The position numbers and the translations under genes were made by a program. Below are positions 34,156 to 43,602 of a stretch of DNA of 64,000 nucleotides, one piece after another. Under the pieces are notes generated by a model. The model saw only the letters and a program-made list of their open reading frames with translations, did no database searches and was not told the DNA's origin. Positions within the stretch are counted from its first letter, which is position 1, and each line of letters begins with the position of its first letter. The stretch is taken from positions 3,211,501 through 3,275,500 of the forward strand of contig CP031585.1 in assembly GCA_003217735.2 (NCBI GenBank). Direction: 5' to 3'. Origin of the DNA: Marinibacterium anthonyi (GTDB taxonomy: Bacteria > Pseudomonadota > Alphaproteobacteria > Rhodobacterales > Rhodobacteraceae).

Positions 34156-35109
34156 GTGCTCAGCTATCTCATCCGCCGCATCATACTTGTGCTTCCCGTG
34201 GCCTTCGGCGTGTCGATCATCTGCTTCCTGCTGGTCCAGATCGCGCCCGGCGATCCGCTGACCGCGATCATGCCGGTCGATGCCACCGCCGAGGAACAGG
34301 CCGCCATGCGCGCCGCCTATGGCCTGGATAAACCCCTGCCCGTGCAATACGGCATCTGGATCGCGAACCTGGCCCAGGGCGACATGGGCAAGTCCATCGC
34401 CACCGGGCGCCCGGTGTCGACCGAGGTCTTCGGCGCGGTCAAGAATTCGCTTCTGCTGGCGTTCAGCGCCGCCGTGATCGCGTTTCCCATCGGGATCTTC
34501 CTGGGGTTCCTGGCCGGCTATTTCCGCGACACCTGGATCGACCGGGCCGTGACGGCCGCGTCGATAACGGGCGTGTCGTTGCCCAATTACTGGCTGGGCA
34601 TCGTCCTGGTCATCATCTTTTCCGTCAACCTTGGCTGGCTGCCGTCGATGGGCGCGGGTCCCGGCGGGTCGCAGGACTGGCACTGGAACTGGCTGCACAT
34701 GCGCCACCTGGTGCTGCCGGCGGTGACCCTGTCGGTGGTGCCCATCGGCATCGTGGCGCGCACGGTGCGGGCGCTGGCGGGCGATATCCTGACCCAGGAT
34801 TTCGTGCAGGCGTTGTATGCCAAGGGGATGACCCGGATGGACGTGCTGTGGCACGTGGCGCGCAATGCCGCCGCCACCGCGCTGTCGGTGATGGGGCTGC
34901 AGCTGGGCTACCTGCTGGGCGGATCCATCCTGATCGAGACGGTGTTCAACTGGCCCGGATCCGGGTTCCTGTTGTCGAACGCCATCTTCCAGCGCGACCT
35001 GCCGCTGCTGCAGGGCACCATCCTGGTGCTGGCGCTGCTGTTCGTGGCGATGAACCTGATCGTCGACGTGGCCCAGGCCGCGATCGACCCGCGCGTCCAG
35101 AGGACCTGA
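34156..35109 (+). CDS. Dipeptide-type ABC transporter permease, DppB-like (second system)
   Basis: The 317-residue membrane protein is best started at the GTG at 34156 (giving LSYLIRRIILVLPVAFGVSIICFLL), because the frame upstream runs through the hairpin. It shows the DppB features APGDPL, YGLDKPLPVQYG, NLAQGDMGKS and the EAA-type loop YAKGMTRMDVLWHVARN, ending DPRVQRT. It is followed by the DppC-like gene after 3 nt. Confidence 0.88.
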   Translation: MLSYLIRRIILVLPVAFGVSIICFLLVQIAPGDPLTAIMPVDATAEEQAAMRAAYGLDKPLPVQYGIWIANLAQGDMGKSIATGRPVSTEVFGAVKNSLLLAFSAAVIAFPIGIFLGFLAGYFRDTWIDRAVTAASITGVSLPNYWLGIVLVIIFSVNLGWLPSMGAGPGGSQDWHWNWLHMRHLVLPAVTLSVVPIGIVARTVRALAGDILTQDFVQALYAKGMTRMDVLWHVARNAAATALSVMGLQLGYLLGGSILIETVFNWPGSGFLLSNAIFQRDLPLLQGTILVLALLFVAMNLIVDVAQAAIDPRVQRT

Positions 35110-35112
35110 GCC

Positions 35113-36009
35113 ATGGCCCTTGCCGAACCCGACATGATGAAAGATGCCGAACCGGCGCCCGCCGAAAAGCCCCAGGGCTACTGGGCGGGCGTGGGCGAAC
35201 GGCTGGTGCGCGACCCGCTGACCATGGCCTGCCTGGCCGTCATCCTGGCGCTGATCCTGTCGGCGATCTTTGCGCCCTGGCTGGGGCTGCAGGATCCCTA
35301 CAAGGGGTCGATGATCGCCCGCCTGAAACCCATCGGCACGCCCGGCCATATCCTGGGCAGCGACGAACAGGGCCGCGACATGCTGGCCCGGCTGATCTAT
35401 GGCGGGCGGCTGACGCTGTTCATCGGGCTGGTGCCGGTGGTGCTGGCCTTCTTCATCGGATCGTTCCTGGGGATCCTGGCCGGTTACGTCGGCGGCATGA
35501 CCAACACGATCATCATGCGCACCGTCGATGTCTTCTTCGCCTTCCCTTCGGTGCTGCTGGCGATCGCGATTTCCGGCGCTTTGGGAGCGGGGATCGTCAA
35601 TTCGCTGGTCTCGCTGACCATCGTCTTCATCCCGCCCCTGACCCGCGTCGCCGAAGCCGTGACCTCCGGCGTGCGCTCGCTCGATTACATCGATGCGGCA
35701 CGCGCCACGGGGGCCAGCAACTGGACGGTGATCCGCGTCCACGTGATCGGCAACGTGCTGTCGCCGATCTTTGTCTATGCCACGTCGCTGACCAGCGTCT
35801 GCATGATCCTGGCCGCCGGCCTGTCGTTCCTTGGCATCGGCGTGCGCCCGCCGGAACCGGAATGGGGACTGATGCTGAACACGCTGCGGTCGGCCATCTA
35901 CATCAACCCGTGGCTCTCGGCGCTGCCTGGCATGATGATCTTCATCACCTCGCTGTGCCTGAACCTGCTGAGCGACGGTCTGAGGAGTGCAATGAATGTC
36001 CGCGACTGA
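35113..36009 (+). CDS. Dipeptide-type ABC transporter permease, DppC-like (second system)
   Basis: The 298-residue protein has a cytoplasmic N-terminus rich in Ala, Pro and Glu, a first helix (LTMACLAVILALILSAIFA), the motif LGSDEQGRDMLARLIYGGR, and the EAA loop DAARATGASNWTVIRVHVIGN. Architecture and order match DppC/OppC. Its last 14 nt overlap the start of the ATPase gene. Confidence 0.92.
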   Translation: MALAEPDMMKDAEPAPAEKPQGYWAGVGERLVRDPLTMACLAVILALILSAIFAPWLGLQDPYKGSMIARLKPIGTPGHILGSDEQGRDMLARLIYGGRLTLFIGLVPVVLAFFIGSFLGILAGYVGGMTNTIIMRTVDVFFAFPSVLLAIAISGALGAGIVNSLVSLTIVFIPPLTRVAEAVTSGVRSLDYIDAARATGASNWTVIRVHVIGNVLSPIFVYATSLTSVCMILAAGLSFLGIGVRPPEPEWGLMLNTLRSAIYINPWLSALPGMMIFITSLCLNLLSDGLRSAMNVRD

Positions 36010-37051
36010 AAAGCTGGGCTACGATCCCCTTCCCGATACCGGAGGCCCGGCGCAGCCCCTGATCAAGGTCAAGAACCTGCGCAAGTACTTTCCCGTGCGC
36101 GGCGGCCCGCTGGGCCGGATCCAGGCGCAGGTGCAGGCGGTGGACGGCGTGTCCTTCGACGTGGCCAAGGGCGAAACCCTGGGCATCGTGGGCGAATCCG
36201 GCTGCGGCAAGTCCACCACTGCCAAGCTGCTGATCGGCCTGACCGAAAAGGACCAGGGCGAGATCATCTTCGACGGTCTGGCGTTGGGCGAACGGCTGTC
36301 GCTGAAGGAACTGCGGCGCGGCGTGCAGATGGTGTTCCAGGACAGCTATGCCACGCTGAACCCGCGCATGACGATCGAGGCCAGCGTCGCCTTTGGCGCG
36401 CGCGTGCAGGGGCTGGACAAGCCCGAGGAACGGGCGCGCAAGCTGATGGACCGCGTGGGGCTGGACCCGGCGCGCTTTGCCCATCGCTATCCGCATGAAC
36501 TGTCGGGCGGCCAGCGCCAGAGGGTGAACATCGCCCGCGCGCTGGCCATGTCGCCCCGCCTGGTGGTGCTGGACGAGGCCGTGTCGGCGCTGGACAAGTC
36601 GGTCGAGGCGCAGGTGCTGAACCTGCTGAACGACCTGCGCGCCGAATTCGGGCTGACCTACATCTTCATCAGCCACGACCTGAACGTGGTGCGCTATATC
36701 TCGGACCGGATCCTGGTGATGTACCTGGGCGAGGTGGTCGAGGTCGCGCCGGTGGCGTCGATCTGGGCGGAACAGGCGCATCCCTACACGCGGTCGCTGT
36801 TTTCCGCGATGCCGTCCATGGACCCCGACAACCGCACCAAGGAGCCGCCCCTTGCCGGCGATCCGCCGAACCCGATCAACCCGCCCTCGGGCTGCCGGTT
36901 CCACACGCGCTGCCGGTTCACCAGCGATGTCTGCAAGGCCAAGACGCCGAAGCTGGCCGGGCTTTCGAAGGACACCCGCCACCTGGTGGCCTGCCACCTG
37001 CACGATCCGGCATCCGGCCATCCCAAGGCCGGCCAGGGGGTGCCGGCATGA
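35996..37051 (+). CDS. Dipeptide-type ABC transporter ATP-binding protein, DppF/OppF-like (second system)
   Basis: The 351-residue ATPase has Walker A GESGCGKSTT, signature LSGGQRQRVNIARAL, Walker B LVVLDEAVSALD and the H-loop ISHDL, plus the C-terminal oligopeptide tail PPSGCRFHTRCRF. The N-terminal VRGGPLGRIQAQVQAVDGV is typical of OppF-type subunits. It overlaps the permease before it by 14 nt and the partner ATPase after it by ATGA. Confidence 0.92.
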   Translation: MSATEKLGYDPLPDTGGPAQPLIKVKNLRKYFPVRGGPLGRIQAQVQAVDGVSFDVAKGETLGIVGESGCGKSTTAKLLIGLTEKDQGEIIFDGLALGERLSLKELRRGVQMVFQDSYATLNPRMTIEASVAFGARVQGLDKPEERARKLMDRVGLDPARFAHRYPHELSGGQRQRVNIARALAMSPRLVVLDEAVSALDKSVEAQVLNLLNDLRAEFGLTYIFISHDLNVVRYISDRILVMYLGEVVEVAPVASIWAEQAHPYTRSLFSAMPSMDPDNRTKEPPLAGDPPNPINPPSGCRFHTRCRFTSDVCKAKTPKLAGLSKDTRHLVACHLHDPASGHPKAGQGVPA

Positions 37052-38025
37052 CCAAGCTTCTGGACATCCGCAACCTGACCCTGCGCTTTCGCGGCAAGCG
37101 GACGGTGCATGCGATCAACAACGTGTCGCTGGCGATGGAACAGGGCGAAACCCTGGCGCTGCTGGGGGAATCCGGGTCGGGCAAGTCGGTGACGCTGAAG
37201 GCGTTGCTGGGCCTTTTGCCGCCGAAACGGACCGAGATCGAAGGATCGATCCACGTCAACGGCACCGACGTTCTGGCGCTGAAGGGCAAGGCGCTGCAGC
37301 AATACCGGGGCGGCGAGGTGTCGATGGTGTTCCAGGAACCGGCGCTGGCGCTGGATCCGGTGTTCACCGTGGGCCGCCAGATCGCGGAATCGGTGCGCCG
37401 CCACAAGGGCGTCAGCATGGATGACGCGATGTCGACCGCGCTCGACATGCTGGACCGGGTGCGCATCCCCTCGGCCAACCGGCGGCTGCACAATTACCCG
37501 CACGAATTGTCGGGGGGCATGCGGCAACGGGTGATGATCGCGCTGGCGCTGGCCTGCCGGCCGCGCCTTTTGCTGGCGGACGAACCGACGACGGCGCTGG
37601 ATGCCACCGTGCAGATCCAGATCCTGCTGCTGCTGCGGGAGCTGCAGAAGGAATTCGGCATGGGGGTGATCTTTGTCACCCATGACATCGGCGTGGCGGT
37701 GGAGATTTCCGAACGCGTCGCGGTCATGTACGCCGGCCAGATCGCCGAGGAAGGCACCACGCGCGAGATCATCCGCGAGGCGCGCCATCCCTATACCCAA
37801 GGATTGCTGGCGGCCAACCTGCATGACGTGGAACAGGGCCAGCGGCTGAACGCCATTCCCGGCGCGCCCCCCGCGCTGGAGGCCAAACCGGACGGCTGTT
37901 CCTTTGCCCCCCGCTGTCCGCTTGCGCTGCCCGAATGCACGGCCGCCCTGCCCCCGGTGTTCGAACCGGCGCCCCGGCGGCGCGTGGCCTGCCTGCGCGC
38001 GACGGAACCGGTTGCGGCGCAGTAG
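37048..38025 (+). CDS. Dipeptide-type ABC transporter ATP-binding protein, DppD/OppD-like (second system)
   Basis: The 325-residue ATPase shows Walker [11 protein letters not shown], signature [15 protein letters not shown], Walker [20 protein letters not shown] and the tail [20 protein letters not shown] instead of GGQRQR is common in OppD-type subunits. It completes the SBP-B-C-F-D set; only the dehydrogenase gene follows in the operon. Confidence 0.92.
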   Translation: MTKLLDIRNLTLRFRGKRTVHAINNVSLAMEQGETLALLGESGSGKSVTLKALLGLLPPKRTEIEGSIHVNGTDVLALKGKALQQYRGGEVSMVFQEPALALDPVFTVGRQIAESVRRHKGVSMDDAMSTALDMLDRVRIPSANRRLHNYPHELSGGMRQRVMIALALACRPRLLLADEPTTALDATVQIQILLLLRELQKEFGMGVIFVTHDIGVAVEISERVAVMYAGQIAEEGTTREIIREARHPYTQGLLAANLHDVEQGQRLNAIPGAPPALEAKPDGCSFAPRCPLALPECTAALPPVFEPAPRRRVACLRATEPVAAQ

Positions 38026-38067
38026 CGGCGGGAGTACCTCGGCCGGGCTTGCCTGAAAGGAACCGCC

Positions 38068-39000
38068 ATGACGGTCGCCGTCTACCTTCCCCGCGACGAA
38101 AACACCCGGTGGTGGGTGGAGATGCTGTCGGGGCTGCTGCCCGGCTGGGACGTCCGGCCGATGGACCAGGTCCGCGATCCGGCCACGGTGCAGTATGCCG
38201 TGGTCTGGCGCCCCCCTGTCGGGGCGCTGGCGGGGTTTGCCAACCTCAAGGCCATCGCGTCGATCGGCGCGGGGATCGACCATGTGCTGGCGGATACGCA
38301 CTTGCCAAAGGGCGTGCCGATCATCCGGACCGTGGGCGACGACCTGACCCAGCGGATGCGCGAATACGTGGCGCTGCACGTGCTGCGCCATCACCGCGAC
38401 ATGCCCCGCCAGTTGCAGGCGCAGGCCGAACGGGACTGGCACGCCATCGTCGTGCCGGTGGCGCCGCACCGGGTGGTCGGCGTGATGGGTCTGGGCAACC
38501 TCGGCGCGGCTGCGGCGCGGACGTTGACGGGGCTGGGTTTTGCCACGCGCGGCTGGTCACGGTCGGCCAAGGCCATCGATGGGGTGGAAACGTTTTCCGG
38601 CCCCGACGGGCTGGACGCCTTCCTTGAGGGCTGCGAGATCCTGGTGAACCTGCTGCCGCTGACCGACGACACACGCGGGATCCTGAACGCGGACCTGATG
38701 GCGAAACTGGCGCCGGGCGCCTGCCTGATCAACTGCGCCCGCGGCGCGCACCTGGTGGATGGCGACCTGCTGGCGGCGCTGGAGACCGGGCAGATCAAAC
38801 AGGCGACGCTGGACGTCTTTCACCAGGAGCCGCTGCCGCAGGACAATGTCTTCTGGGATCACCCGGCCATTACCGTGACCCCGCACGTGGCATCCCAGAT
38901 CGACGCGGCGACCGGCGGGCGGATCATCGCGGCGAACCTGAAGTGCTTCGAGGACACCGGCAGGTGCGCCGATATCGCGGATGCGGCGCGGGGGTACTGA
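38068..39000 (+). CDS. D-isomer-specific 2-hydroxyacid dehydrogenase (glyoxylate/hydroxypyruvate reductase A-like)
   Basis: The 310-residue NAD(P) enzyme has the Rossmann loop GVMGLGNLGAAAA, the catalytic Arg in NCARGAHLVD, the Glu in FHQEPLP and the His in TPHVASQID. The short N-terminal domain (TVAVYLPRDENTRWWVEML, then IASIGAGIDHVL) is typical of the GhrA branch. It sits 42 nt after the transporter genes, so it may reduce or oxidise a 2-keto or 2-hydroxy acid released from the imported substrate. It converges with an SDR gene 3 nt away, without a visible terminator. Confidence 0.88.
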   Translation: MTVAVYLPRDENTRWWVEMLSGLLPGWDVRPMDQVRDPATVQYAVVWRPPVGALAGFANLKAIASIGAGIDHVLADTHLPKGVPIIRTVGDDLTQRMREYVALHVLRHHRDMPRQLQAQAERDWHAIVVPVAPHRVVGVMGLGNLGAAAARTLTGLGFATRGWSRSAKAIDGVETFSGPDGLDAFLEGCEILVNLLPLTDDTRGILNADLMAKLAPGACLINCARGAHLVDGDLLAALETGQIKQATLDVFHQEPLPQDNVFWDHPAITVTPHVASQIDAATGGRIIAANLKCFEDTGRCADIADAARGY

Positions 39001-39003
39001 GCC

Positions 39004-39735
39004 TCAGACGTGCTGCCCGCCGTTGACGTCGACCGAGGCGCCGTTGACGTAGGACGCCTGTTGGGAACACAGGAACAGCACCACGCGCGCGACCTCGTCG
39101 GGCTGGCCAAGACGGCGCAGCGGGATGATGTCGGCCATCTTCTCGGTGCCGGGCGACAGGATCTCGGTCTCGATCTCGCCGGGGGTGACCATGTTGACGC
39201 GCACGCCGCGCGGGCCCAACTCGCCGGCGGCCTCGCGGGTCAGCGCCTCCAACGCGGCCTTGGAACAGGCATAGGCCACGCCGGCATAGGGATGCACCCG
39301 CTTGCCGGCGATCGACCCGACGTTGACCACCGCGCCCCTGGCCCGTTCCAGTTCGGGCAGCAGGTCGCGCATCAGCGCGGCGGGGCCCAGAAGGTTGACG
39401 CCCAGCACCTGGGTCCAGACCGTATCGCTGCTGTCGGCCACGCCAAGGCGCGTGCCGTCCGCGCCCTTGGGCGAGATCCCGGCATTGTTGACGATGGCGT
39501 GCAACCCCGACGGCCCCAATGCCGCGCGCACCTGCGCCACCAGCGCGGCGCGGGCGTCCGGGTCGGCCAGGTCGCCCTGGAAATGGTCGGTCGATCCCGC
39601 GTGCCAGGGGCAGCGCGCGTCGAAAGCGGTGCGCGACACGGTCAGCACGCGCCAGCCGTCGGCCTGGAAGACCTTGACCGTCGCATGGCCAATCCCCCGG
39701 CTGGCCCCCGTCAGAAGCAATGTCTTCTGGGTCAT
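39004..39735 (-). CDS. Short-chain dehydrogenase/reductase (SDR)
   Basis: The 243-residue classical SDR has TGASRGIGHA at residues about 9-18, NNAGISPKG, the Ser in NVGSIAG, and the YACSK (YxxxK) motif, ending VNGASVDVNGG. VSRTAFDAR after the second strand points to NADP(H). It is the last gene of the leftward PotABCD-amidohydrolase-GGT operon. Substrate unknown. Confidence 0.88.
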   Translation of the reverse strand: MTQKTLLLTGASRGIGHATVKVFQADGWRVLTVSRTAFDARCPWHAGSTDHFQGDLADPDARAALVAQVRAALGPSGLHAIVNNAGISPKGADGTRLGVADSSDTVWTQVLGVNLLGPAALMRDLLPELERARGAVVNVGSIAGKRVHPYAGVAYACSKAALEALTREAAGELGPRGVRVNMVTPGEIETEILSPGTEKMADIIPLRRLGQPDEVARVVLFLCSQQASYVNGASVDVNGGQHV

Positions 39736-39761
39736 TGATCTTCTCCCCGGCTTCGCCTGTG

Positions 39762-41429
39762 TCAGATGTGGAATTCCACGCCCGCCGCCGCAAGCCCGCC
39801 GCCCATCGCCGACACGGTTCCGTCGGCCCGCCAGCAGGCGGCGCCCGTCATTTCACCGCTGGCGTCGAAAGCGATCATGTTCATGCCGCCGCCGATATGG
39901 GGCACCAGCGTCACCTCGTGCCCCATCGCTTCCAGCGCGGGCTTGTGATGGGCGTATCCGGGTTCCAGTTCGACATGCGCGCCTTCGGTCCAGATCCGGG
40001 GCGCTTCGACCGCCTGCTGCGGGGTCATGGCGAAATCGATCATGTTGACGATGGCCTGCATCGCCGAGGGAAAGATGCGCACCGCGCCGGGAAGACCCAG
40101 CGCGAAACAGGGCGCGCCATCCTTCAGCACGATCATCGGCGCCATCGACGTCGGCACCCGCTTGCCCGGCATGACGGACAGCGCCTTGCCCGGGTGGGGA
40201 TCGAAATTGTACATGTAGTTGTTGGGGATGATGCCGGTGCCCGGCACCATGAACCGCGCGCCGAACAGGCCGTTGATCGTATGCGTCGCCGCCACGATCC
40301 GCCCGTCGCTGTCGGCCACGGTGACATGGGTGGTGTTGCGGCTTTCGTATCCGGGGGGCACGTCGGTGGCCCCGCCAAGCGGCCGCATCCGGGAGCGGCA
40401 GTGTTCGGCGTAGGACTTGGACACCAACCGTTCCACGGGAATGTCGACGAAATCCGGGTCCCCGGAGGCCGCGCGGCGGTCTTCGAAACCGATGCGGATG
40501 ACCTCGGCCAGAAGATGCAGGCGCTCGGGGCTGTCGAAGCCCATGGCGCTCAGGTCCCAGCCTTCGAGCATGTTCAGCATCTGCGCGACATGCACGCCCG
40601 ACGACGCCGGCGGCGGGGGGCCGACGATATCGTGGCCCCGGTAGGTGGCGAAGATCGCGTCGCGCTGGCGGGCGGTGTATGTTTCCAGGTCCGCCAGCGT
40701 CACCGTCCCGGCGTCGTCCCCGCCGGTGGCAAGCCGGTCGACCAAAGCCTGGCCAAGCGCACCGCCGTGAAGGGCCCGGGCCCCTTCGGTGGCGATCAGG
40801 CGCAGGCTTTCGCCGTAATCGCCCTGCACCAGCCGGTGGCCCGGCTGGGCAGGTCTGCCCCCCGGCAGGAAAAGCGCCGCGATCACCGGGTCGTTGGCCA
40901 TGTCCGCGGCGTGGCGGTCGATGTTGGACGACAGGTAGCGGGTGATGGGAAAACCGCCTTCGGCCAGCCGGATGGCGGGGGCGATGACGTCGGCAAAGGG
41001 CAGCGCGCCGTGACGGCTGTGCATGTCGCACCAGCCGCGCAGGTTGCCGGGAACGGCCACGGCCGACGGGCCGACGAGGTTGCGACGGCCGGCGGTTTCC
41101 ATGTAGTCGGGCAGGCTGTCGGACACGGGTTGGTACATGTCGGGCCGCGCGGCCGCGGCGGCCTGCGACAGGCAATCGTAGACCGTGTGCGTGCCGTCGG
41201 GCAGGCGCAGATGCGCCACGCCCCCCCCTGCGATGCCGACCATCATCGGTTCCACCACCGTCAGCGCCAGCAGCGCCGCGACGGCGGCATCCACCGCATT
41301 GCCGCCGAACGCCAGCATCTCGTGCCCCGCCGCCGAGCCCAGCGGATGGTTGGTCACGACGACGCCCCGCGACCCGCTTGCGGGCGATTTCCGGCAGGTG
41401 AACGGCAGCGGCATGGGATCGGAGGGCAT
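39762..41429 (-). CDS. Gamma-glutamyltransferase family protein (Ntn hydrolase)
   Basis: The 555-residue protein has the autoprocessing site RNTTHVTVADSDG; cleavage before Thr366 would give the catalytic small subunit. GGNAVDAAVAALLALTVVEP, GPPPPASSGVH and GFEDRRA are also typical. No signal peptide is visible, so it is cytoplasmic. The start at 41429 has AGGAAG 7 nt upstream; an ATG five codons later is an alternative. With a PuuB/OrdL-like oxidoreductase next to it, hydrolysis of a gamma-glutamyl amide is plausible, but many such homologues are general acylases. Confidence 0.87.
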   Translation of the reverse strand: MPSDPMPLPFTCRKSPASGSRGVVVTNHPLGSAAGHEMLAFGGNAVDAAVAALLALTVVEPMMVGIAGGGVAHLRLPDGTHTVYDCLSQAAAAARPDMYQPVSDSLPDYMETAGRRNLVGPSAVAVPGNLRGWCDMHSRHGALPFADVIAPAIRLAEGGFPITRYLSSNIDRHAADMANDPVIAALFLPGGRPAQPGHRLVQGDYGESLRLIATEGARALHGGALGQALVDRLATGGDDAGTVTLADLETYTARQRDAIFATYRGHDIVGPPPPASSGVHVAQMLNMLEGWDLSAMGFDSPERLHLLAEVIRIGFEDRRAASGDPDFVDIPVERLVSKSYAEHCRSRMRPLGGATDVPPGYESRNTTHVTVADSDGRIVAATHTINGLFGARFMVPGTGIIPNNYMYNFDPHPGKALSVMPGKRVPTSMAPMIVLKDGAPCFALGLPGAVRIFPSAMQAIVNMIDFAMTPQQAVEAPRIWTEGAHVELEPGYAHHKPALEAMGHEVTLVPHIGGGMNMIAFDASGEMTGAACWRADGTVSAMGGGLAAAGVEFHI

Positions 41430-41515
41430 GGGCGGACTTCCTGTTGAGACAGGCGCAGTCAATCGCTTTGGCGCCCGGTCCACAAGGACTTAACGATGGC
41501 GGCGCCCTGCCCCGC

Positions 41516-42820
41516 TCATGCCTGTTTGCGCGCGGCCCTGCGCAGGTCGCGGGCGTCCTGAAAGGCGTACCAGCGGGTCAGCAGCGCCGCGCCCTGGCGC
41601 GAGAACGGGCTGAACGGGACCTTGTCGAAGGGCAGATCGTCCAGCGCGGTGTCCGCCCCCGGCAGGCCCAGGATGCGGCGGGCCAGCTTGCTGCCCAGGT
41701 AGACGCTGCGGGTGACGCCGGAACCGCAATAGCCCCCCGCCAGCCAGACGCCGTCGACCTTGCCCAGGTGCGGGCTGTGGTCGGGGGTATAGGCGATGCG
41801 GCCGGACCAGGAATGATCGAAGCGGATGCCGTCGAGCTGCGGAAAGACCCGGCGCACGGATCTGGCAAAGACCTGCTTGCGCGCCTCCGGCCCTGCCCCC
41901 GGCGGGCCGAGGCGACCGCCAAAGATGAAGCGGCGGCCATCCGGCGTGGGGCGGAACCACATGAAGATGCGCCCGGATTCGCCGAACATCCGGCCCCTGG
42001 GAGTCAGGTCCGCCATCTGGTTGGGCGACAGGTCCTCGGTGGCCACCACGAAGGTGTCGATGGGCACCACGCGCTGCGCCATGACCGACGTGCGGCGGTC
42101 GGCATAGGCGTTGGTGGCGATCACCACCTCGCCCGCGCGCAGCGCGCCCTTTGGGGTGGAAAGCTCGACCTCGCCGCCATCGCGCCGCATCGCCGTGACG
42201 GGGCAATCCGGGATCAGGGTGGCCCCGGCCTCGGCCGCGATACGGGCCAGTTCCAGCACCAGCTTGCGGGGATGCACGCCGCCGTCACGGTGATAGACCA
42301 CGCCGCCCTGGTAGAAATCGCTGCCGATCTCGGCGCGCTGATCCTCGCGCGCGACCATGTCGGATTGCAGCCCCAGGTTCTTGCGCAGCCAGTCGCATTC
42401 GCGCGCCATGGCGTCCCGGTCGGCAATCGTGCGCGCGCCCCGGAAGCGGCCGCGCATCTGCAGGTCGCAGTCCAGCCCTTCGTCGGCGATCAGCGCCTCG
42501 AAATGATCCAGCGCCAGCAGGCCCTCGCGCATCAGCGCCAGCGTCTTCGCCTCGCCGTACCGCGCCAGCAACCCGGCGGACCCCAGCTTGTGAAAGCTGG
42601 GGCCGACCATGCCGCCATTGCGCGACGACGCCCCCGCCCCGATCCGGCCCGCATCGAAGACCACCACGCTGCGCCCCGCCCGCGCCAGCGTCAGCGCGGC
42701 GGACAGCCCGGTGAACCCGCCCCCGACGATGGCAACGTCGACCCGTTTCGGCAGCGGTTCGCCACTGGCATAGGCCGGTTCCGGCTGGTCGACATCCCAG
42801 AAGATCGGCGGGCAGCGCAT
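41516..42820 (-). CDS. FAD-dependent oxidoreductase, DAO family (PuuB/OrdL-like)
   Basis: The 434-residue flavoprotein has the dinucleotide-binding loop VAIVGGGFTGLSAAL near residues 29-43, the FAD segment SRNGGMVGPS, and a C-terminal GRIAYTPDHSPHLG followed by GGYCGSGVTRS. Relatives oxidise secondary amines such as gamma-glutamylputrescine, sarcosine or D-amino acids. The ATG is 2 nt after the stop of the DUF1028 gene; the longer upstream frame lies within that gene and is ignored. Its likely role is amine oxidation of the imported compound. Confidence 0.87.
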   Translation of the reverse strand: MRCPPIFWDVDQPEPAYASGEPLPKRVDVAIVGGGFTGLSAALTLARAGRSVVVFDAGRIGAGASSRNGGMVGPSFHKLGSAGLLARYGEAKTLALMREGLLALDHFEALIADEGLDCDLQMRGRFRGARTIADRDAMARECDWLRKNLGLQSDMVAREDQRAEIGSDFYQGGVVYHRDGGVHPRKLVLELARIAAEAGATLIPDCPVTAMRRDGGEVELSTPKGALRAGEVVIATNAYADRRTSVMAQRVVPIDTFVVATEDLSPNQMADLTPRGRMFGESGRIFMWFRPTPDGRRFIFGGRLGPPGAGPEARKQVFARSVRRVFPQLDGIRFDHSWSGRIAYTPDHSPHLGKVDGVWLAGGYCGSGVTRSVYLGSKLARRILGLPGADTALDDLPFDKVPFSPFSRQGAALLTRWYAFQDARDLRRAARKQA

Positions 42821-42822
42821 GG

Positions 42823-43584
42823 TCAGTCCCTCAGCGTCCAGTTCGCCCGCTGGCGGGCGGTGGGAAAGCGGGCTTCCAGCCCCAGTTCGGCGATCCGGTC
42901 GATGCTGGCCTCGAAGAGGGCGCGCATCACCGGCAGCGCGTCGGGTTCCAGCGCCACCTGCCGCAGCATCCGGGACCGGTCGCCATAAGCGGTGTAAAGC
43001 GTGCGCAGATCCTCGATCGCGCGGCCATCCGATATGTCGACGCGCAGGTCCATGGCGTCGATCCCGTGTTCCCCCGTCACGCGCAGGGCGGCGGATTTCA
43101 TCGCATCGCGCACCTCCCCCCCCGCGTCGCGCCCGGCCTCCAGCGCCAGCATCAGGCGTTCGCCCAGCGGGGCCGTGGCGGCGCCGACGAAGGCGGCGGC
43201 CATGGCGTCGGTCACCCGGTCGTTGTCCAGGATATTGCCGATGGCCAGGCAGTCGGTGTCGATGCTGTGGGTATATATCGAATACATCCGCCGCCCGTGG
43301 TAGACGGCGGCGTGCCCCCGCGCATCCAGCGCGCCCAGCTGGCGCCATTCGATATCGTCCGAAGACGACGATACGCGGGCCACGGTGTCATCGGCGGTCT
43401 GCCCGTCGGCCAGCAGGGAAATGCCCAGATCGCCCAGACGGCTGTCGGTGCGGTGCTGGGACAGGAACGCGCCCTTGCCATGGGCCAGCCGCAGACAACG
43501 GCTGCCCACCGCCAGGTCGGACGTGGTGACGGCGCCGCCGAAGGCGCCGGTGCGGGCGCAGCGCCCGATGATCGAATAGGTCAT
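42823..43584 (-). CDS. DUF1028 family protein (Ntn-hydrolase-like)
   Basis: The 253-residue protein begins MTYSIIGRCARTGAFGGAVTTSD, the typical DUF1028 start, and includes the region around DNDRVTDAMAAAF and RLMLALEAGRDAGGEVR. DUF1028 has an Ntn-hydrolase-like fold but no firmly assigned reaction. A second member at 51065 lies beside a D-carbamoylase on the other side of lysR, so the family is likely tied to the amide/amine catabolism of this locus. The N-terminal Thr after Met could become the nucleophile (inference). Confidence 0.85.
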   Translation of the reverse strand: MTYSIIGRCARTGAFGGAVTTSDLAVGSRCLRLAHGKGAFLSQHRTDSRLGDLGISLLADGQTADDTVARVSSSSDDIEWRQLGALDARGHAAVYHGRRMYSIYTHSIDTDCLAIGNILDNDRVTDAMAAAFVGAATAPLGERLMLALEAGRDAGGEVRDAMKSAALRVTGEHGIDAMDLRVDISDGRAIEDLRTLYTAYGDRSRMLRQVALEPDALPVMRALFEASIDRIAELGLEARFPTARQRANWTLRD

Positions 43585-43602
43585 TGTCCTCTCTCCCTCG
43601 GT

